Positions 29,417 through 38,412 of a stretch of DNA of 64,000 bases are shown here, one piece after another. The DNA comes from Methylorubrum rhodesianum (GTDB lineage: Bacteria; Pseudomonadota; Alphaproteobacteria; Rhizobiales; Beijerinckiaceae), in assembly GCF_014199985.1 (NCBI RefSeq), contig NZ_JACHOS010000023.1:1-64000 (forward strand), written 5' to 3'. Below the pieces are notes generated by a model. The model made no database searches. It saw only the letters and a list, made by a program, of their open reading frames with translations, and had not been told where the DNA came from. The translations under genes were made by a program, and so were the position numbers. The first letter of the stretch is position 1. Every line of letters begins with the position of its first letter.

Positions 29417-29508
29417 CGTCATCGCGAGGCCGGGCCGAAGCGATCCAGTCCGCACCTGTTCAGAACCGGTCGCGGCGCTGGGTCGCTTCGCTGACGTTCG
29501 CGATGGCG
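29417..29508. repeat. Extragenic palindromic (REP-like) element
   Basis: A long imperfect inverted repeat between the MRJP-family gene and yqeY. The left arm begins CGTCATCGCGAGGC and contains GAAGCGATCCAG (29437-29448). The right arm has CTGGGTCGCTTC (29479-29490) and ends TTCGCGATGGCG. This is the shape of the dispersed GTCATCGCGAGG...GCTTCGC...GCGATG repeats common in Rhizobiales intergenic regions. It may also act as a transcription stop between the convergent genes. Confidence 0.7.
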
Positions 29509-29518
29509 GAGCCGCAAC

Positions 29519-29977
29519 CTACTTGCCTGCCAGCGCGTCCTTCACCAGTGCGCTGGCGCGGCCGAAATCCATGCGGCCGGTATATTTGCCCTTCAGCGCG
29601 CCGATCACCTTGCCCATGTCCTTCGGGCTCTCGGCGCCGGTGTCGGCGATGGCGTCGGCGATCGCCGCACGCATCTCGGCCTCGTCGAGCTGCTGCGGCA
29701 GGAAGGCCTGGATGATCTCGGCCTCCGCGCGCTCGCTCTCCGCGAGCTCCGGCCGGCCACCCTGCTCGTAGACGCCCGCAGCCTCCTGGCGCTGCTTGAT
29801 CATCTTCTGGAGCAGCGCGAGGATTTCCTCCTCGCTCGTCTCGCTCTTGCCCTCGCCGCGTGCGGCGATGTCGCGGTCCTTGAGCGCCGCCTGGATCATG
29901 CGCACGGTCGAGAGCTTCTGCTTCTCGCCGGACTTCATGGCCGCCTTCATCTCGGCGGTGATGCGCTCGCGCAGCAT
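29519..29977 (-). CDS. yqeY: GatB/YqeY domain-containing protein
   Basis: A 152-residue all-helical protein related to the tail domain of the GatB amidotransferase subunit. The sequence shows KSGEKQKLSTVRMIQAALKDRDI at the N terminus, an EEILALLQKMIKQR helix, IIQAFLPQQL and the closing DMGKVIGALKGKYTGRMDF. Length is normal. A role in tRNA-dependent amidation has been suggested by similarity but not settled. In many alphaproteobacteria it lies near dnaG-rpoD and carA; here the two beta-propeller genes sit between it and dnaG. Confidence 0.93.
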   Translation of the reverse strand: MLRERITAEMKAAMKSGEKQKLSTVRMIQAALKDRDIAARGEGKSETSEEEILALLQKMIKQRQEAAGVYEQGGRPELAESERAEAEIIQAFLPQQLDEAEMRAAIADAIADTGAESPKDMGKVIGALKGKYTGRMDFGRASALVKDALAGK

Positions 29978-30165
29978 GATGATCGAACTCCAGTCAGATG
30001 ATTCGGCGTAGCCGCCCTGCTTGTCCAGGGCATTGCGCAGGGCTGCTTCCGCGCCCAGATTGACCCGGGCGCGGCCGGCTCGCTATGAGCCCCGCGAGAT
30101 ATCGCCTTGCCCCGCGGCCCGCTATGCGGCCGCGCGAGGCGGCGGACATAAGCCGGATCGGACCC

Positions 30166-31416
30166 ATGCTGCAAGACGAACACGCGACCCTGCGCGCCGA
30201 TCCCGCGCGCACGAACCCGGAACCCAAGACGCCGGAACCTTGGAGCGAGCCGCTGGTGACGGCGCTGCTCGTGCTCGCCGACGGCACCGTGCTCGAGGGC
30301 TTCGGCATCGGCCAGACCGGCATCGCCGACGGCGAGGTCTGCTTCAACACCGCGATGACCGGCTATCAGGAGATCCTCACCGATCCGTCCTATGCCGGAC
30401 AGATCGTCACCTTCACCTTCCCGCATATCGGCAATGTCGGCACCAATGACGAGGATCTGGAGAGCCTCGATCAGGCCCCGGCCTCGGGCGTGCGCGGCGC
30501 GGTGATCGCATCCGCCGTCACCAAGCCCTCGAACTGGCGCTCCTCCTCGCATCTCGACGGCTGGCTCAAGGCCCGGGGCATCGTCGGCATCACCGGCATC
30601 GACACCCGGGCGCTGACGGCGCTGATCCGCGACCGCGGCATGCCCAACGCCGTGATCGCCAACGATCCCGAGGGCCGGTTCGACCGCGAGGCCCTGAAGG
30701 CCCGCGCCGCCGCGCTGGCGCCGATGGAAGGGCTCGACCTCGTGCCGCCGGTGACCTCCCGCGACGTCTCGGCCTGGACCGAGACCGTCTGGGCGGTGAA
30801 GGGCGGCTACGGCTCGCGGGCGGCGGGCCAGGGCCTGAAGGTCGTGGCGATCGATTACGGTGTGAAGCGCAACATCCTGCGCCTGCTGGCCGAGGCCGGC
30901 TGCGACGTCACCGTGGTGCCGGCCACCACCAAGGCCGAGGACATCCTGGCGATGAAGCCGGACGGCGTGTTCCTTTCCAACGGCCCCGGCGACCCGGCCG
31001 CGACCGGCGAATACGCCGTGCCGGTGATCCGCAAGCTGCTCGATGAGCGGGTGCCGACCTTCGGCATCTGCCTCGGCCACCAGCTCATGGGCCTCGCGCT
31101 CGGCGGGCGCACGGTGAAGATGGGCCAGGGCCATCACGGCGCGAACCATCCGGTGAAGGACCACACCACCGGCAAGGTCGAGATCGTCTCGATGAACCAC
31201 GGCTTTGCGGTCGATCCCAAGAGCCTGCCCGCGACCGCGGTCGAAACTCACGTCTCGCTGTTCGACGGCTCGAATTGCGGCCTCTCGCTCACCGACCGTC
31301 CGGCCTTCTCGGTGCAGCATCACCCGGAAGCCTCTCCCGGCCCGCGCGACAGCCACTACCTGTTCGAGCGCTTCGTGAAGCTGATGCGCGAGAACCGGCC
31401 CGAAACCACCGCCTGA
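30166..31416 (+). CDS. carA: Carbamoyl-phosphate synthase small subunit
   Basis: Glutamine-hydrolysing subunit that feeds ammonia to CarB for arginine and pyrimidine synthesis. The 416-residue protein has the N-terminal CPSase domain (ALLVLADGTVLEGFGIG, CFNTAMTGYQEILTDPSYAGQI). The C-terminal amidotransferase carries Cys in GICLGHQLMG near residue 302 and His-Glu in QHHPEASPGP. The ATG at 30166 adds about 28 residues before the domain. The frame is open to 30085. It is divergent from yqeY. carB is not in the window. Confidence 0.96.
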   Translation: MLQDEHATLRADPARTNPEPKTPEPWSEPLVTALLVLADGTVLEGFGIGQTGIADGEVCFNTAMTGYQEILTDPSYAGQIVTFTFPHIGNVGTNDEDLESLDQAPASGVRGAVIASAVTKPSNWRSSSHLDGWLKARGIVGITGIDTRALTALIRDRGMPNAVIANDPEGRFDREALKARAAALAPMEGLDLVPPVTSRDVSAWTETVWAVKGGYGSRAAGQGLKVVAIDYGVKRNILRLLAEAGCDVTVVPATTKAEDILAMKPDGVFLSNGPGDPAATGEYAVPVIRKLLDERVPTFGICLGHQLMGLALGGRTVKMGQGHHGANHPVKDHTTGKVEIVSMNHGFAVDPKSLPATAVETHVSLFDGSNCGLSLTDRPAFSVQHHPEASPGPRDSHYLFERFVKLMRENRPETTA

Positions 31417-31423
31417 GACTCCC

Positions 31424-31460
31424 GGGGACGGCGGCCCGAACGCCGCCGTCCCCGTGTCAC
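31424..31460 (+). terminator. Strong hairpin after carA
   Basis: GGGGACGGCGGC (31424-31435) pairs perfectly with GCCGCCGTCCCC (31442-31453), eight bases past the carA stop. The run after it on the plus strand is GTGTCAC then A residues, not T, so it is not a textbook intrinsic terminator. It may work with Rho or protect the 3' end. Confidence 0.5.
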
Positions 31461-31545
31461 AAAAAACCCCACCTTGCCCCCCATCCCCTGGTTCATGGCC
31501 GGATCGGACAAGAATCAGCGGCCGGTATCATTGGGGGCTTGCCGG

Positions 31546-31920
31546 ATGACGCTCGACGACGCGCGCGACGACTTCTCGCGCCTGCATCGCCTGTTCACCT
31601 TCCACCTCGGCGTGGCGGTCGGCCTCGCGTGGCTGACGACGCTCTATGCCGCCGCCTCGGCGCCGTGGGTGCGCAACATCCGCGCGCTGATCGACCCGGC
31701 CGGACCGGTGCGGATCGAGAGCACGCTCTCCTACCTGTTCGTGATGCCGGCCGTGCTGACCCTGGCCTGGGCCTCGGCCTATTTCGGTCGCGAGACCATG
31801 CGCCGCTTCCAGACCCTGCCGAATCAGACCCTCGAATTCGCGGCTGCGGCCATGGTGGCCTTCGGCGTCTTCTACCTGTCGATCGACCGGGCGGTCGCCG
31901 TCATCAGCGCCGGGTTCTGA
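31546..31920 (+). CDS. Small membrane protein of unknown function
   Basis: A 124-residue protein with three hydrophobic segments (about residues 20-38, 60-82 and 100-120) and a charged N terminus (MTLDDARDDFSRLHRLF). I chose the ATG at 31546 because it directly precedes this amphipathic opening; ATGs at 31495 and 31474 in frame would extend it with low-similarity sequence. Convergent with the heparinase-like gene. No family recognised. Confidence 0.6.
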   Translation: MTLDDARDDFSRLHRLFTFHLGVAVGLAWLTTLYAAASAPWVRNIRALIDPAGPVRIESTLSYLFVMPAVLTLAWASAYFGRETMRRFQTLPNQTLEFAAAAMVAFGVFYLSIDRAVAVISAGF

Positions 31921-31952
31921 ACCCGCCGTCGTGCCGGGGCTTCGACCGGCAC

Positions 31953-34610
31953 TCACGCCTCCGTCAAGCGCCTCACCGCATCGTCGGCGAGAAGCCGCAG
32001 GAGCCGCTGCTCCGCCGCCGTATCCGCGGCGACGACGACGCCGCCGCAGACGCTGTCGCGGCCGCTGAAGGCGTAGCGCAGCACCGGCGCGGGCCTCAGC
32101 CCGCCCGCTCCCGTCGCGCAGAAGCCCTGCATCGCGTGCGGCCGGTCGTTGCGGCCGATCGTGGCTTCCATCCCCGCCGGTTGCCCTTTCAGCGGAACGG
32201 CGAAGACGTCGAGCCGCCGCCCGTCCTGCTGGGCCAGCGCCCGGCGCGGGCTCGCGAGGGCGACGAGCGTATCGGGGAGAAGATGCAGCCGCCCCTCGAA
32301 GGACAGGGCACGTCCCGGCCGGGCGAAACGATCGATCACCGCCAGACCGCTCAGGTCGTCGAGTACGACGAAGAGGCGGGCATGGGCGTAGTCCGGCCCG
32401 TGCACCGTGGTGGCGAGCCTCATGGCTTCGGCCCCGTCGAGCCTCACCTGTGCCGTCAGCATCCCTGAACCGGCCACGGTCTCGCACCCGTCCGGGAGGG
32501 CGACATTGTGGGCGCGGGCCGAGAGCAGGTGATGGCGGGCCGGGCCGACCTCGACACCCTCGGCACCGCCACCCTCCGCGATCCAGCGCCGCGAGCCGGT
32601 GGCGAAGGTGAAGGAAGTGCAGTCGCGGTGGCCGTGCGGCGATTGCGCCGCGTAGGTGAGGGCGAAGTGTCCCCAGCCGCGCTCCATCGCGTCGTGGCGC
32701 AGCGCGAACATGCCGGCGGTACGCGCCTCGGGACGCGGTGTCGTATCGCGTTCCGCCACGAGGTCCCGATCGGGCGACGAGAGCCGGGCGATCCAGCCGG
32801 CATGGTCGAGTCCCGCGGGTGCATCGCCGAATGGGGGGAAGCGTCCGCCCGGATCGAGCAGGCCGGCGAGCCCCGGCAGCGCCGCCTCGACGCGGCGGCG
32901 GATCGTCGGGCCGGGCTCGGACTCGTCGAGGGCCGCGGCAATCGCCAGCCCGTGGCTCAGGAGGTCGAGACGCCGCACGGGTGAGGGTTCGGCGAAGGCG
33001 CCGTCCTCGGGCAGGAGCGCGTCGAAGCCGTGGGCGAGGCCGTCGCGGGCGAGCGTGTCCCAATGCCCGGCGAAAGGGAAACCGGGAAGAGCCCGCGCGA
33101 GCACGAGGAGAGCGGCCGCCGTCTGGAGGCCGTGCAGAGCCCGAGCCAGGGCGTTCTGCCCGACGATCTCGGCGAGCGCGAAGCCGTGCCGGGCGGCCTC
33201 CGCGGCGATCTCGGCTTGGGCGGGCTCGTCGCCCTCCGCGATCAGGCTCGCCAGGACGTCGCCCCGGGGTGCCAACGACGCCGGGTGCAGGCTGAGCCCG
33301 TCCGCCGGCCGTCCCCAGGGATTGGCTCGCGACCAAGCGACGGCAATGCTTCGGGCACGAACCGCGCCGCCCGGGAGAGCGGCGAGCGGCTGCAGCCATG
33401 CCAGGGATTGGTAGGCAAGACGCCACGCCACGGAGCGGAACGGGTCCTCGCGCCAATCCGGCGCCTCCGGCAACGCCCAATCCGGCAGGCCGGCAAGGCT
33501 CAGGACCACGCTGTCGCCCTCGATGCGCGCGCTCCGATCCGGCCCGGCCCGCAACGCGCGGGCGCGGGCGAGGATCGGCGGGGCCCCCGCACCGGGACGC
33601 GCCAGCCACGCGGCGGGCGTACCCTCCGGCAGGCCCATCCGGTCGGCGAGGCGCGCAAGGAAGGCGGGCGCGTCGAGGAGTTCGTCCTCGCACAGGCTCT
33701 CGAGACGGAAATCATCCTCGAGCGCCAGTTCGAGCAGGCCGATCAACTCGGCCTCCGGCGGATCCTCCGCATCCTCCCAGACACCGAAATGCAGCTCGAC
33801 GGCCGCCGCGCCGGGCGGCGGACGCAGGATCAGGGTGAAGCGGCGGGCCTGCGGCTGGGCCGACAGGTTGATGACCGCCCCCAGCCCCGGCACGGAGACC
33901 GCGTTGGCATAGGGCGGGGCGATCTCTCCCCCCGCCCGATCCCGGTAGACGAGCCGCACGCGCGCGGCGTGCTCGTCGGCCCTGGCCGCGTAGATCTGAC
34001 CGCGCAGCACGAGGGCGGTCTCCTCGGCGAGCGCGAAGCCGAGCCTCACCCCTTCTCCGCCCAGCAAGCGCCGACGCGGCGCCGGCCCGGTATCGGCCGA
34101 ATCGGGGCGCAGCACCGGATCCGCGACGGTGAAATCGTGGCTATTGCGCCAGGAGCGCAGGGTGACGACGACAGCGCGCGCCTGATCGGGGACGCGGAAG
34201 GCGATGCGGAACGGCGCGGGCCCGAGCAGCGCCGGCCCCGGAATCCAGGCGACCTGCGGATCGAGCAGGCTGCGGGCGAGACCCGGGACATGGTCGAGAT
34301 CTAGGCTGGAGCCGTCCGCTGTCAGGAACTCGAATCCGGCGGCGGCGGCATCGACGGCGAGCGCCGCCTCCTCGTCCTCGTCGAAAGCGAGACCGAACTC
34401 CAGGCAGGCCCAGCGGCCTGAGGGGAGATCGGAAAATCTCAGTCCCACCCGCGAGAAGCGGTTGTTGGGCGTGATGCGGTGCAGCCCCTCGCCTCTCCCC
34501 GGCCCGGCGCCGCCGGCATAGCGGGCAGGGGCCGGCAGAAGGGGTGCCGCCCCCTCGGCGCCGTCCACGTCAGAGACCGCCGCACCGGCCCGCTCGTCGA
34601 TCTGGTCCAT
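31953..34610 (-). CDS. Heparinase II/III-like protein
   Basis: An 885-residue protein. The C-terminal third has the heparinase II/III beta-sandwich signature around SPHGHRDCTSFTFATGSRRWIAEGGG and ARAHNVALPDG. The middle is an alpha-toroid (residues about 330-560), the usual layout of polysaccharide lyases of this class. The N-terminal 300 residues are an extra beta-rich domain with WRNSHDFTVADP. No signal peptide is seen. The frame's first codon is GTG at 34613, immediately followed by ATG at 34610, which I prefer. It probably acts on, or binds, an acidic polysaccharide; whether it works with the glycosyltransferases 28 kb away is unknown. Divergent from flgB. Confidence 0.82.
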   Translation of the reverse strand: MDQIDERAGAAVSDVDGAEGAAPLLPAPARYAGGAGPGRGEGLHRITPNNRFSRVGLRFSDLPSGRWACLEFGLAFDEDEEAALAVDAAAAGFEFLTADGSSLDLDHVPGLARSLLDPQVAWIPGPALLGPAPFRIAFRVPDQARAVVVTLRSWRNSHDFTVADPVLRPDSADTGPAPRRRLLGGEGVRLGFALAEETALVLRGQIYAARADEHAARVRLVYRDRAGGEIAPPYANAVSVPGLGAVINLSAQPQARRFTLILRPPPGAAAVELHFGVWEDAEDPPEAELIGLLELALEDDFRLESLCEDELLDAPAFLARLADRMGLPEGTPAAWLARPGAGAPPILARARALRAGPDRSARIEGDSVVLSLAGLPDWALPEAPDWREDPFRSVAWRLAYQSLAWLQPLAALPGGAVRARSIAVAWSRANPWGRPADGLSLHPASLAPRGDVLASLIAEGDEPAQAEIAAEAARHGFALAEIVGQNALARALHGLQTAAALLVLARALPGFPFAGHWDTLARDGLAHGFDALLPEDGAFAEPSPVRRLDLLSHGLAIAAALDESEPGPTIRRRVEAALPGLAGLLDPGGRFPPFGDAPAGLDHAGWIARLSSPDRDLVAERDTTPRPEARTAGMFALRHDAMERGWGHFALTYAAQSPHGHRDCTSFTFATGSRRWIAEGGGAEGVEVGPARHHLLSARAHNVALPDGCETVAGSGMLTAQVRLDGAEAMRLATTVHGPDYAHARLFVVLDDLSGLAVIDRFARPGRALSFEGRLHLLPDTLVALASPRRALAQQDGRRLDVFAVPLKGQPAGMEATIGRNDRPHAMQGFCATGAGGLRPAPVLRYAFSGRDSVCGGVVVAADTAAEQRLLRLLADDAVRRLTEA

Positions 34611-34766
34611 CACCCGCAGGCGCTACCGCCAGGGGCGGGCCTGTCAAGGTACGAGCCAGCCTCGTGCAAGATTGCCTACCTAAACCTCCCCTCCGACGCA
34701 GGGCGAACCGTTCGGGCCCGCCCGCGTCCCGCGTTTCTCCGGAGGCCCTCGGATGGGGGCGTTGCC

Positions 34767-35156
34767 ATGACAACCGGCGTCTACCTGTTCGATCTCGCCT
34801 CGCAGCACGCGCGCTACCTCGCGACGCGGCAGGCCACCATCGCCGGCAACGTCGCCAACGCGAACACGCCCGGCTACAAGGCGCGAGACGTGATGCCCTT
34901 TGCCCAGGTCCTGGCCCGGACCGGGCTCGACATGGCCTCGACCGCCAAAACCCATATCGAATCCCAGGGTACGCGCATTCCCGTGCGCGAGGCCAAATCC
35001 AGCGAGACCTGGGAGGTGCTGGAATCGTCGAGCGCCGTCAGCCTGGAGCAGGAGATGCTCAAGGCCGGCGACGTCTCCCGCCAGCACAACCTCGACACGG
35101 CGGTGGTGAAGTCGTTCCACCGCATGCTGATGGCCGCGGTGAGAAGCGGATCATGA
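34767..35156 (+). CDS. flgB: Flagellar proximal rod protein FlgB
   Basis: Forms part of the proximal rod. The 129-residue protein has the rod-family N-terminal motif LATRQATIAGNVANANTPGYKARD and a C-terminal coiled helix ending in VKSFHRMLMAAVRSGS. The ATG at 34767 gives MTTGVYLF, the usual length. First gene of the plus-strand flagellar operon; the promoter should lie in the 156-base divergent gap with the heparinase-like gene. Its stop overlaps the flgC start by 4 bases. Confidence 0.93.
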   Translation: MTTGVYLFDLASQHARYLATRQATIAGNVANANTPGYKARDVMPFAQVLARTGLDMASTAKTHIESQGTRIPVREAKSSETWEVLESSSAVSLEQEMLKAGDVSRQHNLDTAVVKSFHRMLMAAVRSGS

Positions 35157-35569
35157 TCGATCCCCTGCTCTCCGCCTCGCGGCTCGCCAGCGCCGGCCTC
35201 GAAGCGCAGTCGCTGCGCATGCGGGTCGTCTCGGAAAACCTTGCCAATGCGCAATCGACCGGCGCCACGCCGGGCGCCGACCCCTATGCCCGCAAGACGG
35301 TGACGTTCCGCTCCGAGCTCGACCGGGCCGCGGGCACCGCCTCGGTGAAACTGCGCGAGATCGGCACCGACACCGCCCCGTTCCGCACCGAGCACGACCC
35401 CGCCAATCCGGCGGCGGACGAGAACGGCAACGTCAAGCTGCCGAACGTGAACATGCTCGTCGAGATGGCCGACATGCGCGAGGCCAACCGCTCCTACGAG
35501 GCGAACCTCCAGGTCATCAAGCAGGCCCGGGCGATGGTCGCCAGCGTCATCGATCTCCTGAAGTCCTGA
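35153..35569 (+). CDS. flgC: Flagellar proximal rod protein FlgC
   Basis: Proximal rod subunit of 138 residues. Typical features are the opening SASGLEAQ-like SRLASAGLEAQSLRMRVVSENLANAQST, PYARKTVTF, and the closing EMADMREANRSYEANLQVIKQARAMVASVIDLLK. The start ATGA overlaps the flgB stop. Confidence 0.96.
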   Translation: MIDPLLSASRLASAGLEAQSLRMRVVSENLANAQSTGATPGADPYARKTVTFRSELDRAAGTASVKLREIGTDTAPFRTEHDPANPAADENGNVKLPNVNMLVEMADMREANRSYEANLQVIKQARAMVASVIDLLKS

Positions 35570-35580
35570 GACCGCCCGCG

Positions 35581-35934
35581 ATGATCGAAGCCCTCACCTC
35601 GCTCGCCGCCTTCGACAAGGTCGCCGGCACCTCGTTCGCCGAGACGGCGCCGGCCCAGAAGGCCGCCTTCAGCCCGTCCGCCGTATCCGGCATCGCCGGG
35701 ACCGCCCCGACGGCGCCCACCGATTTCGGCGACGTCATGGCCCAGGTCGCGGCCAGCGCCCGCGACGCGATCCGCGGCGGCGAGGCCACGGCGATCTCCG
35801 GCATCCAGGGCAAGGCGACCGCCCAGCAAGTGGTCGAGGCGGTGATGTCCGCCGAACAGAGCCTGCAGACCGTCGTGGCGATCCGCGACAAGGTCGTCGC
35901 CGCCTACCTCGAACTCAGCCGCATGCCGATCTGA
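35581..35934 (+). CDS. fliE: Flagellar hook-basal body complex protein FliE
   Basis: Adapter between the MS ring and the rod. The 117-residue protein ends with the FliE helix pair DVMAQVAASARDAIRGGEA and AVMSAEQSLQTVVAIRDKVVAAYLELSRMPI. The N-terminal 50 residues are Ala/Thr-rich and poorly conserved. Eleven bases after flgC. Confidence 0.93.
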   Translation: MIEALTSLAAFDKVAGTSFAETAPAQKAAFSPSAVSGIAGTAPTAPTDFGDVMAQVAASARDAIRGGEATAISGIQGKATAQQVVEAVMSAEQSLQTVVAIRDKVVAAYLELSRMPI

Positions 35935-35959
35935 TCGGTCACTTCAAGGATTTTTCGCC

Positions 35960-36748
35960 ATGCGCGCTCTCGCCATCGCCGCCACGGGCATGTCCGCCCA
36001 GCAGCTCAACCTCGAAGTCATCGCCAACAACATCGCCAACCTGAACACCACCGGGTTCAAGGGTGCGCGGGCCGAATTCACCGACCTGCTCTACCAGGCC
36101 GAGCGGCAGCAGGGCGTGCCGAACCAGGCGGGCCAGGAGGCGGTGCCGGAGGGCGCGATGCTGGGGCTCGGCGTCCGCGCCGCCGCGATCCGCAACCTGC
36201 ACCGGCAGGGGTCGCTGGCCAATACCGGCAACCAGCTCGATCTCGCGGTGAACGGGCGCGGCTACTTCCAGATCACCAGCCCGGCAGGCGAGATCAACTA
36301 CACCCGCGCCGGCTCGTTCAACAAGAACAACGCCGGCCAGCTCGTCACCATGGAAGGCTATGCCGTCGATCCGGCGATCCTGATCCCGCAGAACACCACC
36401 CAGGTGACGATCAACGAATCGGGTCAGGTCTTCGCCAAGATCGACGGCCAGGTCGCGCTGCAGAACATCGGTCAGCTCACGCTCGCCAACTTCGCCAACG
36501 AGTCGGGCCTCGAACCGCTCGGCAACGGCCTCTACCGCGAGACGCCGGCCTCCGGCGCGCCGGTCGTCGGCAATCCCGGTGACGTGAGCTACGGCCGGCT
36601 GCAGCAGGGCTACCTCGAAGGCTCGAACGTCGACCCGGTGAAGGAGATCACCAGCCTCATCACGGCCCAGCGCGCCTTCGAGATGAACTCGAAGGTGATC
36701 CAGGCCGCCGACGAGATGGCCGGCACGATCTCCAAGGGCATCCGCTAG
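35960..36748 (+). CDS. flgG: Flagellar distal rod protein FlgG
   Basis: Builds the distal rod. The 262-residue length is standard. Hallmarks are ATGMSAQQLNLEVIANNIANLNTTGFKG at the start, QGSLANTGNQLDLAVNGRGYFQI, and the C-terminal GYLEGSNVDPVKEITSLITAQRAFEMNSKVIQAADEM. Confidence 0.97.
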   Translation: MRALAIAATGMSAQQLNLEVIANNIANLNTTGFKGARAEFTDLLYQAERQQGVPNQAGQEAVPEGAMLGLGVRAAAIRNLHRQGSLANTGNQLDLAVNGRGYFQITSPAGEINYTRAGSFNKNNAGQLVTMEGYAVDPAILIPQNTTQVTINESGQVFAKIDGQVALQNIGQLTLANFANESGLEPLGNGLYRETPASGAPVVGNPGDVSYGRLQQGYLEGSNVDPVKEITSLITAQRAFEMNSKVIQAADEMAGTISKGIR

Positions 36749-36805
36749 CGCCCGCGGCGTCCCCCGCTGCGTCGTCTCCCGCCCCCTCCTCCGGCGCGAT
36801 TTCCC

Positions 36806-37282
36806 ATGCTCCGCAAGACCTTTCTCCGCGGCCTCGTGCTCGCCGCCCTCGCCGCCGGCCCGGCTCACGCCGCCGAAGGCATGGCGAATGCCGAGCTCAT
36901 GCTGCCGGTGCCCACCGTCACGATCTATCCCGGCGACACGATCAAGGAATCGATGCTGCGGATGCAGGCCTACCCCGCGACCTACCGGGCGCGCACGGCC
37001 GTGATCGACGCCGCCGCGGCGATCGCCGGCCGCACCGCGCGGCGGATGCTGCTGCCGGGCGAGCCGGTGCCGGTCAACGCCGTGGACGATCCCCGTCTCG
37101 TCAGTCGCGGCGCACCGACGCAGATGATCTTCGAGGAGAACGGCCTCGTCATCACCGCCGTGGGCGCACCGCTGCAGAACGGCGGCCTCGGCGAGACCAT
37201 TCGCGTGCGCAACACCGACACCAACCGCATCATCCTCGGCACGGTGATGGCCGACGGCCGCATCCGGATCGGCGCGCAATGA
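36806..37282 (+). CDS. flgA: Flagella basal body P-ring formation protein FlgA
   Basis: Periplasmic chaperone for P-ring assembly. The 158-residue protein has a signal peptide (ending PAHAAE near residue 23) and a C-terminal SAF-like domain with RTARRMLLPGEPV, VTAVG-type strands and the closing GETIRVRNTDTNRIILGTVMADGRI. Its stop overlaps the flgI start by 4 bases. Confidence 0.94.
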   Translation: MLRKTFLRGLVLAALAAGPAHAAEGMANAELMLPVPTVTIYPGDTIKESMLRMQAYPATYRARTAVIDAAAAIAGRTARRMLLPGEPVPVNAVDDPRLVSRGAPTQMIFEENGLVITAVGAPLQNGGLGETIRVRNTDTNRIILGTVMADGRIRIGAQ

Positions 37283-38412
37283 CACCCCTTCGCCGCCTGT
37301 TTCTCGCCGTTCTGCTGGGCCTGCTCACCGGGCTCGGCTTCGCGTTCATGACCGGTCCGGTCTTCGCGGCCGGCACCCGCATCAAGGACATCGCCACGCT
37401 CAAGGGCGTGCGCGACAACCAGATCTTCGGCTACGGCCTCGTCACCGGCCTCCAGGGCACCGGCGACACCCTGCGCAACGCGCAGTTCACCGAGCAGTCG
37501 CTGCAATCATTGCTCGACCGGCTCGGCATCAACGTGCGCGACGCGCGCCTGCGCACCCGCAACATCGCCGCCGTGATGGTGACCGCCGACCTGCCGCCCT
37601 ATACCGGCACCGGCTCGCGCATCGACGTCACCGTGACCTCCATGGGCGACGCTACCTCGCTGCGGGGCGGCACGCTGCTGATGACGCCGCTGACCGGCGG
37701 CGACGGCCTCGTCTACGCCGCGGCGCAGGGGCCGCTCGCGGTCTCGGGCTTCTCGGTGCAGGGGCAGGCCGAGCAGTTGACGCAAGGCGTGCCCACCGCC
37801 GGCCGCATCCCCAACGGTGCCCTGGTGGAGCGCGAGGTGCCCGGCACCTTCCGCGATCTGCCCGAACTCGTGTTCGAGTTGAAGAACCCCGACTTCAAGA
37901 CCGCGACCCAGATCTCGGACGCGATCAATGCCTGGTCGCTGGGGGCCTTCGGCCGGCGCATCGCCAGCGCCCGCGACCAGCGCGCCGTGGTGGTGATGCG
38001 CGGCCGCCAGATGGCGCAGACCCGGCTGGTGGCGCAGATCGGCGATCTGACGATCCAGCCCGACACGCCGGCCCGCGTCGTCGTCGATCAGCGCACCGGC
38101 ACGGTGGTGATCGGGCGCAACGTGACGATTTCCACCGTCGCGGTGACGCACGGCAACCTCACGGTGCGCGTCACCGAGGCACCGGAGGTGTCGCAGCCCG
38201 AGCCCTTCTCCAACGGCCAGACCGTGGTGGTGCCGCGCACCGAGGTGGCGGCGCGGGAGGAGCGCGGCAAGCTCGCCATCCTCGGCGGCTCCGACCTGCA
38301 GACGCTGGTGCGCGGCCTCAATCAGGTCGGGCTGAAGCCCACCGACATCATCGCGATCCTGCAGGCGGTGAAGACCGCCGGCGCCCTCCAGGCGGAGCTT
38401 GTCGTCCAATGA
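37279..38412 (+). CDS. flgI: Flagellar P-ring protein FlgI
   Basis: The 377-residue precursor of the periplasmic P ring. The signal peptide spans about residues 1-30. The mature protein starts TRIKDIATLKGVRDNQIFGYGLVTGLQGTGD, the universal FlgI opening, and closes with QTLVRGLNQVGLKPTDIIAILQAVKTAGALQAELVV. Overlaps both flgA and motE by 4 bases. Confidence 0.97.
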   Translation: MTPLRRLFLAVLLGLLTGLGFAFMTGPVFAAGTRIKDIATLKGVRDNQIFGYGLVTGLQGTGDTLRNAQFTEQSLQSLLDRLGINVRDARLRTRNIAAVMVTADLPPYTGTGSRIDVTVTSMGDATSLRGGTLLMTPLTGGDGLVYAAAQGPLAVSGFSVQGQAEQLTQGVPTAGRIPNGALVEREVPGTFRDLPELVFELKNPDFKTATQISDAINAWSLGAFGRRIASARDQRAVVVMRGRQMAQTRLVAQIGDLTIQPDTPARVVVDQRTGTVVIGRNVTISTVAVTHGNLTVRVTEAPEVSQPEPFSNGQTVVVPRTEVAAREERGKLAILGGSDLQTLVRGLNQVGLKPTDIIAILQAVKTAGALQAELVVQ

